Source: JADJNY01 sp046349615 (lineage in GTDB: Bacteria; Planctomycetota; UBA1135; GCA-002686595). From it: a DNA stretch of 64,000 nt. The stretch covers positions 248,001 to 312,000 of the forward strand of contig JAXMBZ010000003.1 of assembly GCA_046349615.1 (NCBI GenBank), given 5' to 3'. The stretch's first letter is position 1. Each line of letters opens with the position of its first letter. Made by a program: the position numbers and the translations under genes. Positions 57,785 to 64,000 of this stretch are shown piece after piece. The notes under the pieces were generated by a model. It ran no database searches. It saw nothing but the letters and a program-made list of their open reading frames with translations, and had not been told where the DNA came from.

Positions 57785-58693
57785 GTGGGGCTCTTCGATC
57801 GGCTCAAGGAACGCCTCGTCAAGACGCGCACGGCGATCTCCGACAAGATCACCGGCATCTTCAAGGGCGGCCGTCCGATCGACGCGGCGCTGCTCGCCGA
57901 GCTCGAGGAGATGCTCTACACGTCCGACCTCGGCCCCGTCGCGGAGCACGTGACGACCGAGCTCGCGCGCCTGCACAAGCGCGGCGACGTCAAGGGCGAG
58001 GAGGACGTGCGCGGCGCGCTGCGCACGATCCTGCTCGAGCGCCTCGGGCAGGAGGGCGGCGAGATCCCGCTGACCGAGAAGCCGACCGTGATCCTCGTCG
58101 TCGGCGTGAACGGCTCGGGCAAGACGACGTCGATCGCGAAGCTCGCGCACCGCTTCAAGAGCCAAGGGAAGAGCGTGCTGCTCGGCGCCGGCGACACGTT
58201 CCGCGCGGCCGCGGCGGACCAGCTCGAGATCTGGGCGAAGCGCAACGACGTGCCGATCGTGCGCCAGAAACCCGGCGCGGACCCCGCGGCCGTCGCGTTC
58301 GACGCGGTCGACGCCGCAGTCGCGCGCAAGCTCGACGTCGTGCTGATCGACACGGCGGGCCGCCTGCACACGCAGAAGAACTTGATGGACGAGCTCCAGA
58401 AGGTGCGCCGCGTCATCGAGCGCCGCCTGCCCGGCGCGCCGCACGAAACGTGGCTCGTCCTCGACGGCACGAACGGCCAGAACGCGATCCAGCAGGCGAA
58501 GCTCTTCACCGCCGCGGTGCAGGTGACGGGCCTGATCATCGCGAAGCTCGACGGCACCGCGCGCGGCGGCGCCGTGTTCGGCATCCACGAGCAGTTGAAG
58601 CTCCCGGTCCGCTACATCGGGACGGGCGAGCAGCTCGAGCTCCTCGAGGTCTTCGAGCCCGAGGCCTTCGTCGACGCGATCGTCGGGCGCTGA
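57785..58693 (+). CDS. ftsY: Signal recognition particle receptor FtsY
   Basis: 302 aa from GTG 57785 (conserved MGLFDRLKERLVKTR); a TTG two codons earlier overlaps the nusB stop and is a less likely start. The NG domain is complete: GVNGSGKTTSIAKLAHRF (P-loop), LGAGDTFRAAAADQLEIW, DTAGRLHTQKNLMDELQKV (G3) and AKLDGTARGGAVF with RYIGTGEQLELLEVF. It docks ribosome-SRP complexes at the membrane. The acidic A domain seen in some Proteobacteria is absent, as in many bacteria. Confidence 0.96.
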   Translation: MGLFDRLKERLVKTRTAISDKITGIFKGGRPIDAALLAELEEMLYTSDLGPVAEHVTTELARLHKRGDVKGEEDVRGALRTILLERLGQEGGEIPLTEKPTVILVVGVNGSGKTTSIAKLAHRFKSQGKSVLLGAGDTFRAAAADQLEIWAKRNDVPIVRQKPGADPAAVAFDAVDAAVARKLDVVLIDTAGRLHTQKNLMDELQKVRRVIERRLPGAPHETWLVLDGTNGQNAIQQAKLFTAAVQVTGLIIAKLDGTARGGAVFGIHEQLKLPVRYIGTGEQLELLEVFEPEAFVDAIVGR

Positions 58694-58761
58694 CGCGCGA
58701 CGTCGATCGCGGACTCCGCGGGAAGTAGAGTGCGCCCCGCGCGTCCGCGCGTCCCGACCGC

Positions 58762-61044
58762 ATGTCGAGCCCGACCCAAGGCGATCCCGCGTCCGAGCCC
58801 GAACGCCTGCGCGGCGAGCGCCTGCAGGCGCTCCTCATGCTCCTCCCCGCCGCCGTGCTCGCGTGGCCGGGGCCGGGTTCGTTCCTGCGCGACGACTGGA
58901 CGGCGAACGCGACCGGCGCGGCGGTCGCGCTGCTCGCGGCGCTGCCGGCGGTCGCGCTCGTCGCGTTCCGCGGTCACGCGCGCGCGGCGCGCGGGTGGTT
59001 CCTGCTCCTGCCGCTGCTCGCAGCCGGCGCGTTCCACACGGAGGAGTTCGACCCGGCGACGTTCACCGGCGACCTCTTCGAGCGCCTGCGCGCGACGTTC
59101 GTCGTGCTCACGGCGACGGGGATGCTCGTCTCCGGCGCGAGCCTCGCGCCCGCGGGTCGGCGCACGTTCGCGCGCGGCGCGGCGCTCCTCTCGATCGCGT
59201 TCACGTCGGTCGCGCTGTTCGACACGGCGAACGCGCACGCGGGCGCGCTCGGCAACACGGGGAGCGTCTCGCAGGCCGCGCTGACCGGCGCCGCGCTCTC
59301 CGCGTTCCTCGTGTTCGACGCGTTCGGCCCGTGGACGCTCGTGCACGCGGCGGCGCTGCTGCTCCACCTCGTCTACGCGTGGAGCGTGCCGGTGCACGCG
59401 GGCGTCCTCGCGCTCGGCGCCGCGCTCGCGGCGCTCGCGCTGCTCCGCACGGAACGTCGTCCGCGCGTCGCGTGGGCGCTCCTCGCGCTCGTCGCGGTGC
59501 TCGGCGCGCTCGCGCCGCGTTTCCTCGCGCGCGAGAAGGGCGAGCACGCGAGCGGCGGCGCGAACGCGGCCCTCGCGCACGGCTCACCGGGCGCGCCGGG
59601 GTCCTCGGACGCGCAGGGCTCGTCCGGCGCGCTCGCGCATCCCGCGCCGGCCGGCGACACGGGCGGCATCGCGGTGCGCGCGCTCGTGTGGAAGCGCACC
59701 CTCGCGCTGATCGGCGACCATACGCTGCTCGGCGTCGGGTTGGGCCAGTTCGCCGCGCGGTTCCCCGCGTACCGCGACCCGGCGGAGATCGAGCTCTCCT
59801 CGCACCAGCGCCGCCTCGCGCAGGAGACCGAGGTCGAGCACGCGCACTCGGACTACTTGACGCTCCTCGCCGAGGGCGGCGTCGTGTTCGCGGGCGGCGC
59901 GTTCGTGCTGCTCGCGCTCGCCGCGAGCGCCGCCGTGCGCCGTCTGCGCGGTGACGACCGCGTGCGCGCCGCGCTCGGCGCCGCGGCGCTCGCGCTCTTC
60001 GTGAACGGGCTCGTGCACGGCGCGCTCTTCACCGACCCCGTCTCGTCGTCGCTCGCGTTCGGCGTGTTCGGCATGTTGCTCGGGCCCGTGCGCGCGGACC
60101 GGCCGACGCTCGCGCGCCGGTTCGCGCCGTGGTTCCTGCTCTTCTGCGCGGCGGTCGCCGGCGGGTTCGCGTTCGACGTCCTCGTGCAATCGCGCCGCCT
60201 CGCGCCGATCGAGCGCGGCGACGAGCTCACGACCGAGGACGTCGGTCGCACGCTCGACGGCGCGCTCGAGGACGTCCCCTACGCGCCGCTCGCGCTCTCG
60301 CTGCGCGCGCGCTGGCTCGAAGCGCGCGCCGCGGACCCGCACGAGGTCGAAGCGGCGTGGCGCGCGGTGCTCGCGGTGCGCCCGTACCGCGTCGAGGCGT
60401 TGATGCAGCTCGGTCTCGCGTCCTTGCGCGCCGGCGACGCGGACGGCGCGCGCGGGACGTGGGACCTCGCGCGACGCTTCGACCCCGGCCACCCGGGCCT
60501 CGCGTGGAATCGCATGACGCTCGCCTTCGACGAGGAGCGCGTCGACGACGCGAACGCGCTCGCGGACGAGCTCGAGCGCGCGGGGCGCCTCGACCACGAC
60601 CGCCTGCTCTCGCTCGCGACGCGCCTCGAGCTCGAAGCGAAGGAAGCGAGCGCGCAGGCCTTGTGGACGCGCCTCGCGCCCGAGATCGCGAACGCGACGC
60701 CGGACCAGGCCTTCGCGCTCGCGAAAGCGCGGCGCGCCGAGAACGACGAACGCCTCGCGCGCGCGCTCGAGGTGCGCGCGCAACGCGGCTACGCGCGCGA
60801 GCACGCGCTGCACGGCGCGTGGAACGACGCCGTGCGCAGCTACCGCCAGATGGTGCGCGCGTCGGGCGCCGATCCCGCTCCGGCGCGGATGCGCGTCGAG
60901 CTCGCCGCCGCGCTCGTGAAGGCGGGGAAGGCGAGCGAGGCCCAGACGCAGCTCCCGACCGACGTGCACTTCGAGCGCGAGTACGCGCACCTCCCCGCCT
61001 GGGTCGGCGAGACGCTCCAGGCGCAGGACTGGTCGTCCCGCTGA
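58762..61044 (+). CDS. O-antigen-ligase-like (WaaL-type) membrane protein with C-terminal TPR-like region
   Basis: 760 aa. Ten or more membrane helices occupy residues about 25-465. The signature of the O-antigen ligase/polymerase family, HAHSDYLTLLAEGGVVFAGG, is near residue 360, with LLGVGLGQFAARFPAYRDPA just before it as the usual periplasmic loop. Residues about 480-760 are soluble, rich in Ala/Arg/Glu helices with a TPR-like spacing (e.g. LAWNRMTLAFDEERVDDANA). It likely transfers or polymerises a polyprenyl-linked glycan on the cell surface. TAGAGT at 58727-58732 might be its -10 box. Other glycan genes are not adjacent. Confidence 0.78.
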   Translation: MSSPTQGDPASEPERLRGERLQALLMLLPAAVLAWPGPGSFLRDDWTANATGAAVALLAALPAVALVAFRGHARAARGWFLLLPLLAAGAFHTEEFDPATFTGDLFERLRATFVVLTATGMLVSGASLAPAGRRTFARGAALLSIAFTSVALFDTANAHAGALGNTGSVSQAALTGAALSAFLVFDAFGPWTLVHAAALLLHLVYAWSVPVHAGVLALGAALAALALLRTERRPRVAWALLALVAVLGALAPRFLAREKGEHASGGANAALAHGSPGAPGSSDAQGSSGALAHPAPAGDTGGIAVRALVWKRTLALIGDHTLLGVGLGQFAARFPAYRDPAEIELSSHQRRLAQETEVEHAHSDYLTLLAEGGVVFAGGAFVLLALAASAAVRRLRGDDRVRAALGAAALALFVNGLVHGALFTDPVSSSLAFGVFGMLLGPVRADRPTLARRFAPWFLLFCAAVAGGFAFDVLVQSRRLAPIERGDELTTEDVGRTLDGALEDVPYAPLALSLRARWLEARAADPHEVEAAWRAVLAVRPYRVEALMQLGLASLRAGDADGARGTWDLARRFDPGHPGLAWNRMTLAFDEERVDDANALADELERAGRLDHDRLLSLATRLELEAKEASAQALWTRLAPEIANATPDQAFALAKARRAENDERLARALEVRAQRGYAREHALHGAWNDAVRSYRQMVRASGADPAPARMRVELAAALVKAGKASEAQTQLPTDVHFEREYAHLPAWVGETLQAQDWSSR

Positions 61045-61075
61045 CGCGGTCCGTTCCATCCGGTACAAGGACGGC

Positions 61076-61516
61076 ATGGAGCCCGCCGACCCCGAGCGCG
61101 CGAACCTGCGGCGAGCCCTCGCGCGCGGCGACCGACTCTACGCGTCGCACCTCGTGCTGCTCGGCGTCGCGGCGCTGTGGCGCGGCGTGCTCGCGACCGC
61201 CGCGTTCGGCGTCGACGACGGCGCGACGTGGCCGTCGAGCCCGCTCGGCCGCGCGTTCGCGCTCGCGAGCGTGCTCGTCGGCGTCGCGGCCCTCGCCGTC
61301 GCCGTCGCGACGACGCTGCAACTCGCGCGCGACCGCGCGGCGTGGGCGCTCTTCGCGGCGCTCGTCCTCGCGCTCGCGTGGCGCGAGCGGCTCGACGCCT
61401 TCGACCTCGTGTACGCGCTCGCGGTGCTCGCGCTCGGCGCGTGGTGGTTCCGCGAGCGGCGATCCGCGCTCACCGAGGCCGTGCTCGCGCGCGCTCCGCT
61501 CCCGCGGCGCGGTTGA
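61076..61516 (+). CDS. Hypothetical membrane protein
   Basis: 146 aa with AAGGACGG just before the ATG. Three or four hydrophobic segments (LVLLGVAALWRGVLATAAFG, LASVLVGVAALAVAVATTLQ, WALFAALVLALAWRERLDAF, VYALAVLALGAWWFRERRSA). No family is recognised. It follows the O-antigen-ligase-like gene by 31 bp, so it may be in the same transcript. Nothing suggests a function. Confidence 0.6.
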   Translation: MEPADPERANLRRALARGDRLYASHLVLLGVAALWRGVLATAAFGVDDGATWPSSPLGRAFALASVLVGVAALAVAVATTLQLARDRAAWALFAALVLALAWRERLDAFDLVYALAVLALGAWWFRERRSALTEAVLARAPLPRRG

Positions 61517-61562
61517 CGGGGCGCGAGACACCTCGCGCACGTCGAGGACCTCGCCGCGCGGC

Positions 61563-63281
61563 TCACCAGCCGTAGGAGAACAGCGGCACGGCGCACCACG
61601 CCGCCGCGAGGAGCGCGAGCGCCGCGGCGCGCGCGCGCGGACCGAGCGGCGCCGCGAGGAGCAGCGCGAGCGCCGCCGCGAGCACCGCGAGCGCGCCGAA
61701 CCGCTCGAAGAGGCTCCCGCTCGCGCGCACGACGCCGAGCACGCGCGTGCCGAGCACTTCGTCCCTGCCTGCGCGCCTGAACTCGACCCGCACGCTCCAC
61801 CAGCCCGGTGGAATCCGTCCGAGCGCGCCGTCGCGCAACGCGAACCCTTGCGCGCCCTCCGGCACGCGCGGCGCGGGGCCGTCCGCGGCGGGACCGGGGT
61901 CGAGCGCGCGCGCGAGGTCCACGCGTTCGAGGAGGACCGGCTCGGCTCCGAGCCCGGGACTCGCGCAACCGCCGAACCCACGTTCGACGAGGAGCTTCGC
62001 GTCCGCCTTCAAGGCCGGATGGAGCCACACGAGCACGTCGCGCGCGCCGAGCACGTCGCCGTCGAGCTCCTCCCGCGGCCGCCGCGGCGCGCCGACGAGT
62101 TCGTCGTCGGGGTCGACGCGCGGGAGGTCGCTTGGCCGTTCACCCGGGGACGACGGGAACGGCCCCGTCGCGAGGACGAGCCCTGCGAAAGCGAGTGCGA
62201 GCACCGCCGCCGCCGCGCGTGCGCGAGCCGGAGCGAGATCGAGCGCGCACGCCGCGCACAGCGCGATGCCGAGCGCCGCGAACGGCTGGACCGTCGTCGG
62301 CGGTGCTTGCCCGAGGAACGGCACGACGCGGAGCACGCGGCCGAGCGAACCCGCCTCGAGCGCGAGCGCGACGACGACGAGCGTCCACACGCCGACGCCC
62401 GCGAGCGCGCGCTCCCGCCGCGGCGCGAAGCCCCACGCGAGCGCGAGCACCGCCGCGGGGAGCACGAGCCACGCGGTCGCGCTGCCGCGCAGGAACGCCT
62501 CGCGCACGAGCACGTCGCCCGCGCGCGCGCGGTCGAGCGCGACCGCGGCGACGAGCGCGACGACGACGCCCGCGAGCCCGAACGTCCACGCGCCGCCGCG
62601 CACGCCCGAGCGCTCGACCTCCGCTTCGACCTCGGCGCGCTCCGCGTTCGATTCGAGCGCAGCCTGAGGCGCGCGCTCGACGGACTCCTCGCGCTCCCGC
62701 TCCGCGACCAGCGCGCGCCACCGCGCGGCGAGCCCGAACGCGGCGACGAAGAGTCCGAGCGCGACGAGGTCGATCCCCGCCGAGGTTCCTCCGCGCGGCG
62801 CGGCGCGCGTCCCCGCGAGCGCGAGCTCGCCCGCGACGCCGTACGCGAACACCGCGGCGGCGAGCGCGGCCCACGTCGTCGGACGGCGCGGCGCGCGCGC
62901 GGCCCAACCGGCGAGCGCGAGCGCCGCGAGGAGCCGCGGCGCGGGATCGCTCTCGAGCGTCGCGAGCACGAACGCCGCGACGGCCGCGAGCGCCGCGACG
63001 AGGCGGCCGCGCCACGGCGCCGACGCGTGCACGCGCTCGATCCCCCACGCCGCCCACGGCGCGAACGCGAACGCGGCGGACACGGGCGCGTTCGGCGCGA
63101 TCGGGTACCCACCGGCCCCGCGCGCGCCTTCGACCGCGACGAAGGCCGCGACCATCGCCGCGGAGGCCGCGGACGCCGCGGCGCGCGAGCGCGCGAGCTC
63201 CCGCGCGAGCCCGAACGTCCCCGCTGCCGCGAGCAGGGCGTGGAGGACGAGCGAAGCCGAGTCGGAAGAGAGCGCGTCCAC
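61563..63281 (-). CDS. Hypothetical large multi-pass membrane protein
   Basis: 572 aa, very Ala-rich, with about ten to twelve hydrophobic segments spread through residues 1-400, an extracytoplasmic section near residues 400-520 (e.g. GFALRDGALGRIPPGWWSVR), and a last two-helix membrane hairpin. The layout resembles YfhO-like or glycosyltransferase-C-fold proteins, but no diagnostic motif (such as an acidic first loop with DE or DD) could be confirmed. It converges with the preceding small gene (46-bp gap) and diverges from the response regulator. Confidence 0.55.
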   Translation of the reverse strand: MDALSSDSASLVLHALLAAAGTFGLARELARSRAAASAASAAMVAAFVAVEGARGAGGYPIAPNAPVSAAFAFAPWAAWGIERVHASAPWRGRLVAALAAVAAFVLATLESDPAPRLLAALALAGWAARAPRRPTTWAALAAAVFAYGVAGELALAGTRAAPRGGTSAGIDLVALGLFVAAFGLAARWRALVAEREREESVERAPQAALESNAERAEVEAEVERSGVRGGAWTFGLAGVVVALVAAVALDRARAGDVLVREAFLRGSATAWLVLPAAVLALAWGFAPRRERALAGVGVWTLVVVALALEAGSLGRVLRVVPFLGQAPPTTVQPFAALGIALCAACALDLAPARARAAAAVLALAFAGLVLATGPFPSSPGERPSDLPRVDPDDELVGAPRRPREELDGDVLGARDVLVWLHPALKADAKLLVERGFGGCASPGLGAEPVLLERVDLARALDPGPAADGPAPRVPEGAQGFALRDGALGRIPPGWWSVRVEFRRAGRDEVLGTRVLGVVRASGSLFERFGALAVLAAALALLLAAPLGPRARAAALALLAAAWCAVPLFSYGW

Positions 63282-63466
63282 GCCCGAGGTGTAGCGCGCT
63301 CCGGTCCCGATGCCCAGGGCGAGCGACGCACACGGTGCTCCCCGACTGCGATTTCCTTTTACGTACGGAGCTTTGTTTCCGCACGACTCGAGGCGCGTAA
63401 CGGGGTAGCTCTCTCCCAGTCGAGGTCACGGCAGGTGTCCCTCGACGCAACCCCGGATATCCTCCC

Positions 63467-64000
63467 ATGGCAGAGCTCATGACCACCCAACCCGCCCCCT
63501 CCCGTCCCCAGACCCAGACCCACCGCGTCCTCGTCGTCGAGGACGAGGAATCGATCGCCTTCGGCGTCCGCGACGCGCTCGAGCACGCGGGCTTCGAGGT
63601 CTCCGTCGTCCACGACGGTCCCGCCGCGCTCGACGCCGTGCGCAAGGCGCGCCCCGACCTGATGGTGCTCGACCTGATGCTCCCCGGCATGGGCGGGCTC
63701 GAGGTGCTCGGCACGCTGCGCAAGGAGCGCCACGACATCCGCGTCGTGATCCTGACGGCACTCGCGAGCGAGAACGACCTGATCCAGGGCTTCGAGCTCG
63801 GCGCCGACGACTACATCAAGAAGCCGTTCAGCCCGCGCGAGCTCGTCGCGCGCGTCGAAGCGCAGTTCCGGCGCAAGGAGCTCGACACCGCTCCGCCGCC
63901 GCGCCTCGAGCTCCCCGGCGGCATCTCGGTCGACCTCGCGCGCCTCGAGGTGCACCGCGACGGCCAGCTCATCGCGCTGACGCCGCGCGAGGGCGACATC
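63467..64000 (+). CDS. OmpR/PhoB-family response regulator (truncated by window end)
   Basis: The frame runs off the end of the window after 178 residues. The receiver domain is complete (VLVVEDEESIAFGVRDALE with the acidic pair, LDLMLPGMGGLEV with the phospho-accepting Asp, VILTALASENDLIQGFELGA and DDYIKKPFSPRELVARVEAQ with the conserved Lys). A winged-helix domain starts (DLARLEVHRDGQLIALTPRE, cut at the window end). Start ATG 63467 or ATG 63479 (four codons later) both fit. The 185-bp upstream gap is partly AT-rich (TTCCTTTTACGTACGGAG). The partner kinase is presumably downstream. Confidence 0.9.
   Translation, partial: MAELMTTQPAPSRPQTQTHRVLVVEDEESIAFGVRDALEHAGFEVSVVHDGPAALDAVRKARPDLMVLDLMLPGMGGLEVLGTLRKERHDIRVVILTALASENDLIQGFELGADDYIKKPFSPRELVARVEAQFRRKELDTAPPPRLELPGGISVDLARLEVHRDGQLIALTPREGDI

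Noticed and set aside
63282..63466. AT-rich stretch (TTCCTTTTACGTACGGAGC) before the response regulator as a defined promoter.
   Set aside because: No -35/-10 pair with acceptable spacing could be fixed; only local AT-richness is visible.
1..64000. Long antisense frames over most genes (Arg/Ala-rich, several hundred codons).
   Set aside because: At about 70% GC, third-position bias leaves stop codons rare in antisense and shifted frames; the translations have no family features.

Overview
This window is a very GC-rich (about 70%), gene-dense stretch of bacterial chromosome with many GTG starts and 4-bp ATGA/GTGA gene overlaps. A bacterial microcompartment (BMC) shell operon next to ordinary Gram-negative envelope genes (mreBCD-mrdA-rodA, lnt, RND pumps), with paired TMTC-like/TPR membrane proteins and a DUF4382/DUF5666 lipoprotein, best suits a high-GC planctomycete or close PVC relative. 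This is inference from gene content; there is no rRNA in the window to confirm it. I saw no tRNA, rRNA, CRISPR array, prophage or insertion-sequence transposase.

Layout. 1-4.4 kb: reductive pyrimidine catabolism (end of a class III aminotransferase, preT, preA), with a HicBA toxin-antitoxin module (hicB frameshifted) and a DUF937-like gene lying between preT and preA. 4.5-8.7 kb: a DUF4382/DUF5666 lipoprotein, an ATP-grasp ligase, a RelE/ParE-type toxin-antitoxin pair and a fatty-acid/sterol hydroxylase family protein. 8.7-10.3 kb: a B12-binding radical SAM protein. 10.6-16.1 kb, minus strand: a compact BMC operon with its own predicted promoter, encoding BMC-H, CoA-acylating aldehyde dehydrogenase with an unusual Cys/His-rich tail, BMC-H, a tandem (apparently permuted) BMC protein, a possible 31-aa protein, two BMC-P pentamer proteins, a BMC-T and an ACT-domain protein with an EutT-like N-terminal module. 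16.4-25.5 kb: ClC chloride channel/antiporter with CBS domains, a glycosyltransferase, a metal-dependent amidohydrolase and two tandem TMTC-like TPR proteins. 25.6-28.4 kb: APC transporter, ComB-like phosphatase and a small membrane protein. 28.9-33.4 kb: a five-gene overlapping operon (KamA-type radical SAM aminomutase, two D-Ala-D-Ala-ligase-like ATP-grasp enzymes, a GNAT acetyltransferase, a Cys-cluster protein), the best candidate here for an undescribed amino-acid-modification or ligation pathway. 33.5-43.7 kb, minus strand: coiled-coil and small membrane proteins, then an intrinsic terminator, a mreB promoter, mreB-mreC-mreD-mrdA-rodA (with an exceptionally long PBP2) and an MFS transporter. 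44.0-47.1 kb: moeA-lnt. 47.2-55.6 kb: an RND efflux adaptor with two different RND permeases. 55.6-64 kb: di-haem cytochrome c peroxidase, ribH-nusB-ftsY, an O-antigen-ligase-like TPR protein, two hypothetical membrane proteins and the start of an OmpR-type response regulator.

Most unexpected signal outside the genes: a dispersed repeat of about 150-170 bp occurs twice in opposite orientation (16212-16385 and 27575-27730). Each copy carries a 22-bp-arm hairpin with a 5-nt loop, followed by a conserved tail. The stem sequences differ between copies, but five positions changed on both sides so that pairing is kept. This suggests a selected structured element (REP-like or a non-coding RNA) rather than chance.
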